A DNA stretch of 64,000 bases from Bartonella raoultii (lineage in GTDB: Bacteria > Pseudomonadota > Alphaproteobacteria > Rhizobiales > Rhizobiaceae). The stretch's first letter is position 1. Every line of letters starts with the position of its first letter. The notes under the pieces were generated by a model, which was not told the DNA's origin, made no database searches, and saw only the letters and a list, made by a program, of their open reading frames with translations. Shown here in pieces: positions 19,855 through 30,138 of the stretch. Position numbers and translations under genes: made by a program. The stretch lies in the NCBI RefSeq assembly GCF_019659805.1, contig NZ_JAIFRO010000002.1, forward strand, positions 62,001 to 126,000, written 5' to 3'.

Positions 19855-20769
19855 ATGGTGAATATACAAAAGTTCAAACGTCCCTTATGCAGCAAACAAG
19901 AATTTGTATTATTTGTTGCAACAATATTGTGGGGCATTACATTTTTAGCGATTCATATAGCGGTACGTTATAGTGGGCCTCTCTTTTTTGTTGGATTTCG
20001 TTTTTTTGTTGCATCACTTATATGTGGAGCTATTTTTTGGCGTTCTTTGAAAAGTATAACTGTATATGAAGTTTTTGCAGGGGGGGCTATTGGTTTAGGA
20101 ATGTTTTTGGGGTACGCTTTGCAGGCAGCGGGACTTCAAACTGTTATGAGTAGTCAAGTGGCTTTTATTACAGCACTTTATGTGCCGATGGTTCCGATAT
20201 TGCAATGGATTGTGTTTAAAAAGCCCCCTCGTTTTGCTTGTTGGATTGGCATTATTCTTGCTTTTATTGGGCTTGTGCTTGTTTCTGGACAAAAGTTGGA
20301 AAAGTTTGATGCTTCAAAAGGTGAAATTTTAACTTTATTAGGAGCTGTAGCAATTGCTGGAGAAGTTATACTCATTGGAATTTTTGCCAGCAAAGTTGAT
20401 AGCCGGCGTGTGACAATTGTACAGTTATTTTTTTGTGGTTTCTTTTCATTTTTGTCTATGCCTTTGATGGGTGAAACAATACCACAGTTTTCATGGATAT
20501 GGGTAAGTATTGGAATAGGCTTGGCATTAATGAGTGCTATCATTCAATTAGCTATGAATTGGGCGCAAAAATCTATTTCACCTACACGTGCAACACTCAT
20601 TTACGCAGGTGAACCTGTATGGGCTGGTATTGTTGGACGTTTAGCAGGTGAACGTTTGTCCTCTTCAGCTTTATTAGGGGGGATACTCATTTTAATTGGA
20701 ATCATTGTAGCTGAATTACAACCTTCACAATGGCGTAAAAAAGAAAAAATGGTTAAAAAGACGGATTAA
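19855..20769 (+). CDS. EamA/DMT-superfamily transporter
   Basis: 304 residues with about ten hydrophobic segments in two EamA repeats. The first begins FVLFVATILWGITFLAIHIAV and the second begins near GEILTLLGAVAIAGEVILIG. The conserved end-of-repeat pattern YAGEPVWAGIVG is present. Substrate unknown; members export amino acids or other metabolites. I start at 19855 because GAGG lies 6 bases before it; an ATG at 19843 is also in frame. It starts 31 bases after argB on the same strand and may be cotranscribed. Confidence 0.85.
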   Translation: MVNIQKFKRPLCSKQEFVLFVATILWGITFLAIHIAVRYSGPLFFVGFRFFVASLICGAIFWRSLKSITVYEVFAGGAIGLGMFLGYALQAAGLQTVMSSQVAFITALYVPMVPILQWIVFKKPPRFACWIGIILAFIGLVLVSGQKLEKFDASKGEILTLLGAVAIAGEVILIGIFASKVDSRRVTIVQLFFCGFFSFLSMPLMGETIPQFSWIWVSIGIGLALMSAIIQLAMNWAQKSISPTRATLIYAGEPVWAGIVGRLAGERLSSSALLGGILILIGIIVAELQPSQWRKKEKMVKKTD

Positions 20770-20985
20770 TTCTATCTCTCTCCTGTTATGACTTATTCTA
20801 TGGCGTTTTTATTTCGAGCGTCCTGTTTCATTATTCGTTTTTTATTTTGCTCATAAAAGTCTTATTTTTTAGGCTATAAAGCGTTATATTTTTAGAAGCT
20901 TTTTTCGTTTATATTCTTTTAAATGTGTTCAATAAGACGTAATTGGTCTTTGCGTTTTATATTATTCTTTGCTAAATCGCCTTAT

Positions 20986-22791
20986 ATGACAGTAGATCGT
21001 AATCATATCCGTAATTTTTCCATTGTGGCACATATTGACCATGGAAAGTCAACTTTAGCTGATCGTTTGATTCAAATGACAGGAGGGCTTGAGACACGTG
21101 AAATGAAAGAACAAGTGCTCGATTCGATGGATATTGAGCGCGAACGTGGAATTACTATTAAAGCACAAACGGTGCGTTTACACTATAAAGCAAGGGATGG
21201 TAAAATTTATATTTTAAATCTTATTGATACACCAGGTCATGTGGATTTTGCTTATGAAGTTTCACGGTCATTAGCAGCTTGTGAAGGATCGCTGTTGGTG
21301 GTGGATGCTAGCCAAGGTGTAGAAGCGCAAACGTTAGCAAATGTTTACCAGGCTATTGATAATTCTCATGAGTTGGTTGTTGTTCTCAATAAGGTAGATC
21401 TTCCAGCTGCAGAGCCTGAGCGCATTAAGGAACAAATTGAAGATGTGATAGGCATTGATGCATCTGAGGCTATAGAAATATCGGCAAAAACAGGTTTGGG
21501 TGTTCCAGATGTGTTAGAAGCGATCGTTACACAATTACCTTCTCCGCATACCGGCGATGTGAAGAAACCTTTAAAGGCAATGTTGGTTGATAGTTGGTAT
21601 GATAGTTATCTTGGGGTTATTGTGTTAGTACGGGTGGTAGATGGTACCTTAAAAAAAGGTCAAATCATTCGCATGATGGGAACAGGCGTTAAATATCCTG
21701 TTGAACGCGTTGGTGTGTTTACGCCTAAAATGGTGCCGGTTGATGAATTAGGACCAGGAGAGATTGGTTTTATTACTGCTTCTATCAAAGAGGTTGCAGA
21801 TACGCGGGTTGGGGATACGATTACCGAAGAACGTCGTCCTTGTGAAAATGCTTTGCCTGGTTTTAAACCTGCGCAACCAGTTGTCTTTTGTGGACTTTTT
21901 CCCATTGATGCGGCTGATTTTGATGATTTACGTGCAGCCATGGGAAAATTGCGCTTAAATGATGCAAGCTTTTCTTTTGAAATGGAAACATCAGCAGCTT
22001 TAGGATTTGGCTTTCGTTGTGGTTTTTTAGGGCTTCTTCATCTTGAAATTATTCAAGAACGATTGGAGCGCGAATTTAATTTAGATTTAATTGCAACAGC
22101 ACCTTCCGTTGTTTATCGTATGAATATGAATGATGGTTCTGTCAAGGAACTCCATAATCCAGCAGATATGCCTGATGTTATTAAAATTTCTTCCATTGAA
22201 GAACCGTGGATTCGGGCAACAATAATGACGCCTGATAACTATCTTGGTTCAATTTTAGAGCTTTGCCAAGAGCGGCGAGGGATACAGGTTGATTTGTCCT
22301 ATGTTGGGACACGTGCTATGGTGACATATGATTTACCATTAAATGAAGTTGTTTTTGATTTTTATGACCGTTTAAAATCAATTTCAAAAGGTTATGCTTC
22401 CTTTGATTATCAGATGAAAGATTATTCGGAGGGAGATTTAGTGAAAATGTCTATTTTAGTAAATGGCGAGCCTATCGATGCATTATCGATGCTTGTACAC
22501 CGCACTATTGCCGAAAAGCGTGGGCGTTCATTATGCGAAAAACTGAAGGATCTTATTCCTCAACATATGTTTCAGATTCCAATTCAAGCTGCAATTGGCG
22601 GTAAAATCATTGCACGTGAAACAATTCGCGCTTTACGTAAAGATGTAACGGCTAAATGTTATGGGGGTGATGTGACGCGAAAACGCAAACTTTTAGAAAA
22701 ACAAAAAGAAGGTAAAAAACGAATGCGTCAATTCGGAAAAGTAGAAATTCCACAATCAGCTTTTATTCAAGCACTTAAAATGAGTAAGTAA
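20986..22791 (+). CDS. lepA: Elongation factor 4 (LepA)
   Basis: 601 residues. A translational GTPase that acts on stalled or misaligned ribosomes at the membrane. G motifs: AHIDHGKST (G1), RGITIKAQT (G2), DTPGHVDF (G3), NKVDLPAA (G4) and SAKTG (G5). EF-G-like domains follow, with the LepA-specific C-terminal part ([20 protein letters not shown]). The start at 20986 gives [13 protein letters not shown] as in relatives. The frame is open 21 codons farther upstream, but no Shine-Dalgarno is obvious at either place. Confidence 0.98.
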   Translation: MTVDRNHIRNFSIVAHIDHGKSTLADRLIQMTGGLETREMKEQVLDSMDIERERGITIKAQTVRLHYKARDGKIYILNLIDTPGHVDFAYEVSRSLAACEGSLLVVDASQGVEAQTLANVYQAIDNSHELVVVLNKVDLPAAEPERIKEQIEDVIGIDASEAIEISAKTGLGVPDVLEAIVTQLPSPHTGDVKKPLKAMLVDSWYDSYLGVIVLVRVVDGTLKKGQIIRMMGTGVKYPVERVGVFTPKMVPVDELGPGEIGFITASIKEVADTRVGDTITEERRPCENALPGFKPAQPVVFCGLFPIDAADFDDLRAAMGKLRLNDASFSFEMETSAALGFGFRCGFLGLLHLEIIQERLEREFNLDLIATAPSVVYRMNMNDGSVKELHNPADMPDVIKISSIEEPWIRATIMTPDNYLGSILELCQERRGIQVDLSYVGTRAMVTYDLPLNEVVFDFYDRLKSISKGYASFDYQMKDYSEGDLVKMSILVNGEPIDALSMLVHRTIAEKRGRSLCEKLKDLIPQHMFQIPIQAAIGGKIIARETIRALRKDVTAKCYGGDVTRKRKLLEKQKEGKKRMRQFGKVEIPQSAFIQALKMSK

Positions 22792-22869
22792 TGAAGAAAG
22801 GAGACTTATTCCTTTATCAGAATTTTTTGCATTTTTTGTTTATGCGTTAGCGTTTTTAAAAAGTGTGTT

Positions 22870-23718
22870 CTAGTCACGCAAAAGATCATTAATGGATGTT
22901 TTTTCTCGTGTTTTTTGATCAACACGTTTTACTATAACAGCACAGTAAAGGCTTGGTCCTACTAAACCGTTTGGGAGTGGTTTTCCAGGAAGTGAACCCG
23001 GTACAACAACACTATAGGCGGGAACTTCTCCTATAAAAATCTCTCCTGTTGTACGATCAATGATCTTTGTCGATTTTCCAATAAAAACCCCCATCCCTAA
23101 GACAGCACCTTCACGAATAATACAGCCTTCAACGATTTCAGATCGCGCTCCGATAAAGCAATGATCTTCAATAATTGTTGGGTTTGCTTGTAATGGTTCT
23201 AAAACACCTCCAATGCCAACGCCACCAGAAAGATGAACATGTTTACCAATTTGTGCACAGGAGCCAACAGTTGTCCATGTATCCACCATTGTTCCCTCAT
23301 CGATAAAGGCACCAAGATTTACAAAGGATGGCATTAAGATAACGTTGGGTGCAATATAGGCAGAATGACGCACAATTGCTCCAGGAACGGAACGAAAATT
23401 TGTTTTTTTAAAATCAGTTTCTTGCCAACCAGAAAATTTTGGAGGAACTTTATCCCACCAATATGTTCCATTAATTCCACCAGTAATCATTTGCATAGGG
23501 TTGAGTCGAAAAGAGAGTAGAACAGCTTTTTTCAACCACTGATGAACATACCATTGTCCATTTTTTTTACGTTCCGCTACACGGATTTCACCTTTATCAA
23601 GAAGATTTAATATATGTTCAACACTGTCACGAATTTCACCTTTTGTGCTAGTATTGATAGAATCGCGGTCATCAAATGCTTTTTCAATAATGATTTCGAA
23701 TTGTGAAAGATTGGTCAT
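22870..23718 (-). CDS. dapD: 2,3,4,5-tetrahydropyridine-2,6-dicarboxylate N-succinyltransferase
   Basis: 282 residues. It transfers succinyl from succinyl-CoA to tetrahydrodipicolinate, in the same diaminopimelate pathway as dapE. The left-handed beta-helix is visible as imperfect hexapeptide repeats from about residue 105 to 220 ([52 protein letters not shown]). The N-terminal helical domain precedes it. It stands alone on the minus strand, convergent with lepA. Confidence 0.97.
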   Translation of the reverse strand: MTNLSQFEIIIEKAFDDRDSINTSTKGEIRDSVEHILNLLDKGEIRVAERKKNGQWYVHQWLKKAVLLSFRLNPMQMITGGINGTYWWDKVPPKFSGWQETDFKKTNFRSVPGAIVRHSAYIAPNVILMPSFVNLGAFIDEGTMVDTWTTVGSCAQIGKHVHLSGGVGIGGVLEPLQANPTIIEDHCFIGARSEIVEGCIIREGAVLGMGVFIGKSTKIIDRTTGEIFIGEVPAYSVVVPGSLPGKPLPNGLVGPSLYCAVIVKRVDQKTREKTSINDLLRD

Positions 23719-23823
23719 AACAAGAATTCCGTTAAATAAGTTGAAAGCTTCAAGATTTATTCTTTATGACCTACGCGAAGAAATATCTCCAGTCAATAAA
23801 ACGATGAGAAAGTAGGATACTGT

Positions 23824-24687
23824 ATGAAAAAAGGCTATAAAGTAAAAAAAGAAGAAGAACAAAAGAATTGGACACCATTTTTTCAGGTAAAAGATACTTT
23901 AAAACAGGGATATAAAGTTTCTGATTCAGCCCAGATACATTCGTCCGCTTATCGTTTGGCTTATATGGATCAAGAGTTTATGATGCGTCCAGAGCTACGC
24001 TCACAACGTATAGGTCTTGAATTTTTAAAGCCAGAAATAATACTTAAAGAATATGATATCCAATCAACAGTTGTTTTATTTGGTGGTGCACGTATTCCTG
24101 AATCTGGGCAAGTAGCGTGGGCAGCAAAAAATGAAATACAAAAGAAAAATTTGCAGGCTATGTCACCTTATTATGATATGGCAAGAGAATTTGCACGTTT
24201 ATGTTCATGCTATTCTGCTACGACTGAATATCGTGAATTTGTTGTTGTCACAGGGGGAGGGCCGGGGATAATGGAAGCAGGAAATCGTGGTGCTTGTGAT
24301 GTTGGAGCGCCCACGATTGGTTTGAATATTATTTTACCCCATGAGCAAGAGCCTAATTCTTATGTAACACCACATTTATGCTTTAATTTTCATTATTTAG
24401 GAATGCGCAAAATGCATTTTCTTATGCGCGCGAAGGCATTAGCTGTTTTTCCTGGAGGGTTTGGAACTCTTGATGAATTATTTGAAGCATTAACGTTAAT
24501 GCAAACGGAGCGTATAAAACAGATTCCGATCTTACTATTTGGCAAAGAGTTTTGGAACAATGCCATCAATTTTGAGCATCTGTCTGCACAAGGTACAATT
24601 TCTCCCTCAGATATTGATTTGATAAAATTTGTTAATACAGCAGCAGAAGCTTTTGAAGAAATTCGTTCTTTTTATGGGCTTCCTTAG
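23824..24687 (+). CDS. LOG-family protein (TIGR00730-like nucleotide hydrolase)
   Basis: 287 residues of the LOG / lysine-decarboxylase-like Rossmann family. Motifs: TVVLFGGARIPESGQ, VVTGGGPGIMEAGNRGA and AVFPGGFGTLDELFEALTLMQT, which are the PGGxGTxxE active-site loop and GGGxGxM motif. Family members cleave nucleotide monophosphates at the N-glycosidic bond (PpnN, LOG cytokinin activator); the name lysine decarboxylase in databases is misleading. The 80-residue N-terminal extension fits the larger bacterial subgroup. AGGA lies 7 bases before the ATG. It is divergent from dapD and convergent with truA. Confidence 0.88.
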   Translation: MKKGYKVKKEEEQKNWTPFFQVKDTLKQGYKVSDSAQIHSSAYRLAYMDQEFMMRPELRSQRIGLEFLKPEIILKEYDIQSTVVLFGGARIPESGQVAWAAKNEIQKKNLQAMSPYYDMAREFARLCSCYSATTEYREFVVVTGGGPGIMEAGNRGACDVGAPTIGLNIILPHEQEPNSYVTPHLCFNFHYLGMRKMHFLMRAKALAVFPGGFGTLDELFEALTLMQTERIKQIPILLFGKEFWNNAINFEHLSAQGTISPSDIDLIKFVNTAAEAFEEIRSFYGLP

Positions 24688-24718
24688 TGTTTTTGAAGAA
24701 TGTATTTGTGTGAATGCG

Positions 24719-25462
24719 TTAATATTCCACTTTGGTTAAATAAAGTCCTGAAGATGGTGCAACAACACCGCAACGTGTACGATCTTTAGCATGAAGAGCG
24801 GCTTCAAGATCTTGCGCTGTCCAGCGCCCGATGCCAACTTCCATGAGGCTCCCCGCAAATGAACGAATTTGACGGTGAAGAAAAGAGCGTGCTTGCGCAT
24901 AGAGAAAAATTTCTTCTCCTTCCCTTTTCACATCAAGGCGTTCAAGAGTACGAATAGGGCTTTTGGCTTGGCAATGGACTGAGCGAAAAGTGGTAAAATC
25001 ATGTTTTCCTACAAGTTTTTGCGCTGCTTCATGCATAGCTTCGGCATTGAGGAGTTTTGGTATCCACCATACACGTTTAGCATTTAGGGCTGGTGGAGAG
25101 CGACGATTGAGAATTTTAAAGAGATAATGACGTCTTATAGCAGAAAATCGCGCATCAAAGTCATCTGAAACGTTTTCCACATTTAAGATAGAAATATCTT
25201 CCTTCTGTTTGCGTAAATAAGCATTAAGCGCATCGCATACCGTATGCGTGTGCCAGTTTTTTATAAAATCGACATGCGCTACTTGTCCAGTAGCATGTAC
25301 ACCTGCATCTGTTCGGCCAGCTGTCGTGATGGTCAATTGTTGTCCAGTAAAATGAAAAATTGCCTGTTCAAGCGCTCCTTGTATGGTATGAAGCTTTGTT
25401 TGGCGTTGCCAGCCAGCATAATTTGAGCCATCATATTCGAGGGTAAGTTTAAACCGCGGCAT
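24719..25462 (-). CDS. truA: tRNA pseudouridine synthase A
   Basis: 247 residues. It makes pseudouridine at tRNA positions 38-40. The catalytic Asp52 is in [17 protein letters not shown], the N-terminus reads [19 protein letters not shown], and [19 protein letters not shown] is conserved. I start at 25462, one base after the fmt stop codon (TGATATG); the frame is open to 25513 inside fmt. It is the last gene of a def-fmt-truA operon. Confidence 0.97.
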   Translation of the reverse strand: MPRFKLTLEYDGSNYAGWQRQTKLHTIQGALEQAIFHFTGQQLTITTAGRTDAGVHATGQVAHVDFIKNWHTHTVCDALNAYLRKQKEDISILNVENVSDDFDARFSAIRRHYLFKILNRRSPPALNAKRVWWIPKLLNAEAMHEAAQKLVGKHDFTTFRSVHCQAKSPIRTLERLDVKREGEEIFLYAQARSFLHRQIRSFAGSLMEVGIGRWTAQDLEAALHAKDRTRCGVVAPSSGLYLTKVEY

Positions 25463-25463
25463 A

Positions 25464-26393
25464 TCAAAAAACAGCAGAAATACGGGCGCCTCGCAAAAAT
25501 GTTGCGCACTCAAGAGCTTTACCGCCAGATCTTTGCAGATGCGTTATTTCAAGACGCCCTTGTCCACAATGAATAATTAAAGAATCTGGTTCTATGTGAC
25601 CAATTTCAAGAGAAGGACCCGCTTTTAAACAACTTCCAAGAATTTTGACGCGTTCTTCTTTATCCGCAATCTTCATGTTACACCAACAACCAGGAGAGGG
25701 AGAAAGCGCACAGATATGCCTGTGAATCAGTTCTGCAGGCATTGTCCAATCAATACGGGTTTCTTCTTTTGTAATTTTGGCTGCATAGGTTACGCCTTGT
25801 TCTGATTGTGGGATAAATTTTAGTTGTCCTTTTTCAAGAGCTGATAGAGCTTCTATTATAAGTTCCGCACCGATATGTGAAAGTTTGTTTGAAAGCGCAG
25901 CAGTAGAGGTGTTATTTGTGATAGGAATGGAGCGAGAAAAAGCAATAGGTCCTGTATCAAGTCCTTCATCCATTTTCATAATCGTCATTCCAGTTTCTTT
26001 ATCACCTGCCATAATTGCACGTTGAATAGGTGCAGCACCACGCCAACGTGGCAAGAGTGAAGCATGGGCATTAAAGCAACCAAAGCGTGGTGTTTCAAGA
26101 ATAGTTTTTGGTAAGAGAAGCCCATAGGCAACAACAACAGCGGCATCAATAGAAAGTGCTGCAAATTGCTCTTGCTGTTCGGCTGTTTTAAGTGTTTGGG
26201 GTGTGAATATAGGAAGAGATTTTTCTTGCGCTGCATTTTGAACAGGTGAAGGAACCAATTTAAGTCCACGACGCCCTGCAGGACGAGGAGGTTGGCTATA
26301 AACAGCAACGATATCATGCCCTGCTTCCAATAAAGCATGTAAAATGGGAACAGAAAAATCAGGCGTTCCCATAAAACTTAATCGTAATGCCAT
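25464..26393 (-). CDS. fmt: Methionyl-tRNA formyltransferase
   Basis: 309 residues. It formylates Met-tRNAfMet with 10-formyltetrahydrofolate. Motifs: [14 protein letters not shown] at the N-terminus, [21 protein letters not shown] (catalytic Asn/His and the SLLP loop), [11 protein letters not shown], and a C-terminal OB-like domain. The start overlaps the def stop by one base (TAATG), so translation is coupled to deformylase, its functional partner. Confidence 0.98.
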   Translation of the reverse strand: MALRLSFMGTPDFSVPILHALLEAGHDIVAVYSQPPRPAGRRGLKLVPSPVQNAAQEKSLPIFTPQTLKTAEQQEQFAALSIDAAVVVAYGLLLPKTILETPRFGCFNAHASLLPRWRGAAPIQRAIMAGDKETGMTIMKMDEGLDTGPIAFSRSIPITNNTSTAALSNKLSHIGAELIIEALSALEKGQLKFIPQSEQGVTYAAKITKEETRIDWTMPAELIHRHICALSPSPGCWCNMKIADKEERVKILGSCLKAGPSLEIGHIEPDSLIIHCGQGRLEITHLQRSGGKALECATFLRGARISAVF

Positions 26394-26923
26394 TACAAAA
26401 TTGCTTCCTGTACTTTTTTTTCTTTTGCACGTTTTTTAAATTTCCGTATCACCATATCACGTTTGACTTTTGAAATGTAATCAATAAAAAGGCGACCATT
26501 TAAATGATCGATTTCATGTTGTAAGCAAGTAGCTAGAAGATCATCTGCTTCAATTTCTATCTGTTTTCCTTCGCGATCTTGATAGCGGACACGAAGGCTT
26601 TTAGGGCGTTCAACTTCCGCATAATATTCAGGAATAGACAGACAACCTTCTTTATAAATACTGTGTTCATCTGAAAGCGACAAAATCTCTGGATTGATAA
26701 TAACAAATGGATCTTTTTTTGTGTCATTTTGAGAGACATCTATAACCAACATACGTATTGGTACACCAATTTGAATAGCGGCAAGACCAATGCCTTTGGC
26801 ATGGTACATAGTCTCCAGCATATCATCAATGAGCTTTTGGAGCGCTGAATCAATATGCTCGATAGGTTTGGATATTTCCCGTAAAATTGGATCAGGTAAA
26901 ATAACTAAGGGTCTCATTGACAT
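26393..26923 (-). CDS. def: Peptide deformylase
   Basis: 176 residues. It removes the N-formyl group from new proteins. All three motifs are intact: GIGLAAIQ (44-51), EGCLS with metal ligand Cys94, and QHEIDHLNG with His136, Glu137 and His140. It is the first gene of the def-fmt-truA operon. rmuC diverges upstream. Confidence 0.98.
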   Translation of the reverse strand: MSMRPLVILPDPILREISKPIEHIDSALQKLIDDMLETMYHAKGIGLAAIQIGVPIRMLVIDVSQNDTKKDPFVIINPEILSLSDEHSIYKEGCLSIPEYYAEVERPKSLRVRYQDREGKQIEIEADDLLATCLQHEIDHLNGRLFIDYISKVKRDMVIRKFKKRAKEKKVQEAIL

Positions 26924-27013
26924 ATGTACAGATTAATCAATAGTTTAATATCGGTCAATATTGAATAACGGATTCTTATACTTTTTTACGATAAGAGCGT
27001 TATATTACTTTTC

Positions 27014-28198
27014 ATGTTTGATTCGTTTTTTTCTTTTATGTTCATGGATGGGACTTTTGTGCAACCGATAGTTCTCCTTTTCCTTCTATTCATTTTTTTC
27101 GCATTTTTTATGTTGATATATTCTCATAGAAAAAAAGTCCTTTTAGAAAAGGAAACTGGTGAACGCGCCCGTGAAGTACAAATGCAAATGGCTACATTGC
27201 TAAAAACACAAGCTGAAATGCAAGGGCGGATGCAAACGATGGCAGAAATTTTTGGTCAAAGGCAGGCTGAATTGAATAAGTCACTCAGTGAGCAACTCAA
27301 TGGTATGACAACAAGTTTAGGCAAAACGCTTCAAGTACAGACAAAGTCTACATATGAAAATTTAAATCGTTTACAAGAACGTCTAGCGGTGATTGATGCG
27401 GCACAAAATAATATTCAATCGCTCACAGGGCAGGTTGTTCAGTTGCAGGCCATTTTAAACAATAAGCAAACACGTGGGACTTTTGGTCAAGGGCGCATGG
27501 AGGCAATTATTGCTGATGCTTTACCAGCAAATTCTTATGTTTTTCAGGCAGTTCTTTCAAATGGTAAGCGTCCAGATTGTCTCATTCATATGCCGAATAA
27601 AGCGCCTTCTCTTGTCATTGATGCTAAATTTCCTTTAGAAGCTTGGAATGCTATGCGTAAAGCAACAGCAGCACAAGAGCGTCAGGAAGCAGAACGTCAG
27701 TTTCGTACTGATATGGAAGTACATATTCGTGACATCGCACAAAAATATTTGATTGCTGGAGAAACGCATGACACTGCTTTTCTTTTTGTACCATCAGAAT
27801 CGATTTTTGCAACAATTTATGAAGATTTTGAACCTTTAGTCCAAAAAGCCAATCGGGCACATGTCATTATTGTTTCGCCATCTTTGTTAATGTTATCTGT
27901 TCAGGTTGTACAAACGATTATGAAAGATGCACGGATGCGTGAACAAGCGCATTTGATTCAGTCGGAAGTAGCAAAATTGATGGAAGATTTTGGGCGAATG
28001 GATACACGTGTTCGTGCATTACAAAAGCATTTTTATAAAGCTGGGGAAGATATAGAAGGGATTTTAATATCATCTTCTAAAATTATGAAAAGAGCTAATC
28101 GTATTGAAACTTTCGAATTAAAAGAGAAAAATTCTCATCCAGAAAAAATGACAACACCACTTCAATCACAAAAAATGCATTTGGTTGAGGAAGAATAA
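27014..28198 (+). CDS. rmuC: DNA recombination protein RmuC
   Basis: 394 residues. An N-terminal membrane segment (about 14-36, FVQPIVLLFLLFIFFAFFML) is followed by a long coiled coil (about 42-140) and then the nuclease-like RmuC domain with IIADALPANSYVFQ, SLVIDAKFPLEAW, DTAFLFVPSESIF and VIIVSPSLLMLSV. RmuC limits inversions at short inverted repeats. It is divergent from def, the usual arrangement in this order. Confidence 0.93.
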   Translation: MFDSFFSFMFMDGTFVQPIVLLFLLFIFFAFFMLIYSHRKKVLLEKETGERAREVQMQMATLLKTQAEMQGRMQTMAEIFGQRQAELNKSLSEQLNGMTTSLGKTLQVQTKSTYENLNRLQERLAVIDAAQNNIQSLTGQVVQLQAILNNKQTRGTFGQGRMEAIIADALPANSYVFQAVLSNGKRPDCLIHMPNKAPSLVIDAKFPLEAWNAMRKATAAQERQEAERQFRTDMEVHIRDIAQKYLIAGETHDTAFLFVPSESIFATIYEDFEPLVQKANRAHVIIVSPSLLMLSVQVVQTIMKDARMREQAHLIQSEVAKLMEDFGRMDTRVRALQKHFYKAGEDIEGILISSSKIMKRANRIETFELKEKNSHPEKMTTPLQSQKMHLVEEE

Positions 28199-28305
28199 AG
28201 TAAGTCTTTTAGTCGTCATAAGTTTTGTGTATATCCTTTATGGATTGGTAATAGTTTTTTATTATCTGTACTTTACTTTATTCTCTAATGAGAGGAAGAA
28301 AAGAT

Positions 28306-28893
28306 ATGCGGCACCTTTTGTTTTTAGGGGCAGTGGTGTTTCTGTTGGGGGGCTGTGCAACAAGCTCTCGTATCTATACGAACAATGCTTGCGTTATTTT
28401 GGCCCAAAAAAATGGTTTTTTTGATAATTGGGGAAAGGCTTCTAAAAGAGCAGAAATGCACTATGGAATTCCTATGTCTATTATTCTTGCAACCATTAAG
28501 TCGGAATCAGATTTTCGTTACAATGCACGTCCTCCACGAAAAAAATTGCTTGGTTTTATTCCATGGAAACGTCGGTCGACAGCCTATGGTTATTCCCAAG
28601 CACTTGACAGCACATGGGCAATGTATCTCCGCTCTACAGGAAAGACTTTTGCGCGGCGAACCAATTTTGCAGATGCCGCAGATTTTATTGGTTGGTACCA
28701 TCGCCAAACTGTGCAACGCAATGGTGTAAAATTTAATGATGCTTATAGACTGTATTTAAACTATCATATGGGGCATGGTGGTTATGCACGTAGTAAAGGA
28801 TATATAAACAATGCACTGGCACAAAAAGCGCAACGTATGGCAGATCTATCGAGACTTTATGAACAACAATTACAGACATGTGGATGGCGTTAA
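28306..28893 (+). CDS. Lipoprotein with lytic transglycosylase (SLT-like) domain
   Basis: 195 residues. The signal ends in a lipobox (LLGGC, Cys17), so it is likely anchored in a membrane facing the periplasm. The enzyme part has the SLT pattern: PMSIILATIKSESDFRYNA with probable catalytic Glu68, AYGYSQALDSTWAMY, and NYHMGHGGYAR. It would cleave peptidoglycan glycan strands. I start at 28306, since GAGGAAG lies about 9 bases upstream; an ATG at 28288 would give a weaker signal peptide. It stands alone. Confidence 0.85.
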   Translation: MRHLLFLGAVVFLLGGCATSSRIYTNNACVILAQKNGFFDNWGKASKRAEMHYGIPMSIILATIKSESDFRYNARPPRKKLLGFIPWKRRSTAYGYSQALDSTWAMYLRSTGKTFARRTNFADAADFIGWYHRQTVQRNGVKFNDAYRLYLNYHMGHGGYARSKGYINNALAQKAQRMADLSRLYEQQLQTCGWR

Positions 28894-29310
28894 AGAGACT
28901 TATCAAGATTTCTAATATAGAAATTGGATTGGTTATGAGATAAATTTAAATAGAGCATCTCATACAGTTTGAATGCGTAAGTCTGATTTTTGATTGCCTC
29001 ATTAAGGTCATGAGAGATAGAATTTTGGTATAGATTCGTATCACGTAAAGAATGTTTTATAACAGCTTTGATGAAAAAGAATGTTAAAGTTAAGAGATAC
29101 CAAATTTAAGATAAAAGCAAGATAAAGAAACAAATATTGTTCCCTAACAGATTCATGGCAATAAGAGTAAAGCCAAAGGCAACCGTATTTTTTTAATGGG
29201 AAACAGTTATAAAAATCTAAAAACGAAATTACTCCTCCTTCTTTTACCTAGAGAGGAAAATGCTAGATTATGCTTTTACAAAAAGGTTTTTGTCATTTTT
29301 AAAAAGCAAT
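28894..29310. other. Intergenic region with an open frame lacking a start
   Basis: About 420 bases. On the minus strand a stretch from about 29105 to 28890 stays open for some 72 codons (including LRDTNLYQNSISHDLNEAIK), but it begins at a stop and has no ATG, GTG or TTG near its head. A hydrophobic piece precedes it in another frame. It may be a frameshifted remnant. No family recognised. Confidence 0.4.
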
Positions 29311-29562
29311 TTAATGTAGAGTTACGATTTGTAGTTCATGTTCATTAGCTCCAGCAAGAGCGATAGAGCGCTCATCGGATAAAATAATAGGATAACCTGT
29401 CTCAGCAAAGAGGGCCCATATTGTAATGCCTGGGGTCATTGGCGGAAGATCTGGAAAATTTTTAGCCAAGTCATCTGTACAAACTTTTTTTAAATAAGCA
29501 ATTTGCCCCACATCAGAGGAGGATACATCTTGCAACGATAAGTTTTGTTTATGCTCTCCCAT
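29311..29562 (-). CDS. DUF1150 family protein
   Basis: 83 residues. Conserved features of DUF1150 are seen: VGQIAYLKKV near the middle, then ITIWALFAETGYPIILSDER and a closing ANEHELQIVTLH. Function unknown. In Hyphomicrobiales such proteins are regularly encoded right after a small heat-shock protein, as here (26 bases after the Hsp20 gene, same strand), so a role linked to the chaperone is possible. Confidence 0.82.
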   Translation of the reverse strand: MGEHKQNLSLQDVSSSDVGQIAYLKKVCTDDLAKNFPDLPPMTPGITIWALFAETGYPIILSDERSIALAGANEHELQIVTLH

Positions 29563-29588
29563 TTTACTGTTCCTTTACGCTTTAACTT

Positions 29589-30020
29589 TTATAACTCATC
29601 ACTACTTACATTGATAGGAATATGCTTTGTTTGTTTTTTTGATTTTGGTTGGTATAGATTAATAGATAAAAGACCATTTTTCAACTCAGCATTTGTAACA
29701 TGCATTCCCTCAGCAAGAACAAAAATACGTTGAAACTGACGTGCAGCTATACCGCGATATAAATATTGGTGGTTTTGATTGTCTGTTTGCTTACCATAAA
29801 TGATCAATTGATTATCATCTAGTAAAATACTGAGGTTATCAACTTTAAATCCAGCAACAGCCAAAGTTATGCGTATATGGTTTGCATCATCACTCTTATG
29901 TAAACGTTCAATATTATAAGCTGGATAAGCTTCATCAGCTTTACCAATACGTCGCAATGTTTTTTCTACTGTTTCAAATCCTAAAAGAAAAGGATTGGAG
30001 AAAGGCGTCGCATGTGTCAT
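29589..30020 (-). CDS. Small heat-shock protein Hsp20 (IbpA-like)
   Basis: 143 residues. The alpha-crystallin domain spans about 35-130: YPAYNIERLHKSDDANHIRI, VAGFKVDNLSILLDDNQLII, QYLYRGIAARQFQRIFVLAEG, and the GLLSINLY motif (GxLxI type). It binds unfolding proteins and passes them to DnaK. I start at 30020 because AGGA lies 8 bases upstream; the frame is open to 30038. It forms a unit with the DUF1150 gene. Confidence 0.94.
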   Translation of the reverse strand: MTHATPFSNPFLLGFETVEKTLRRIGKADEAYPAYNIERLHKSDDANHIRITLAVAGFKVDNLSILLDDNQLIIYGKQTDNQNHQYLYRGIAARQFQRIFVLAEGMHVTNAELKNGLLSINLYQPKSKKQTKHIPINVSSDEL

Positions 30021-30138
30021 TGTACATATCCTCTTCAAAGCGACTTGACTTGATCAAACTTAAAAAAGCGTCTGTTGTACTTCTCTCATATGGCAAGCGT
30101 GAATGATAACTTCAAGAGAGAAAATACAAGAGAGTTCA

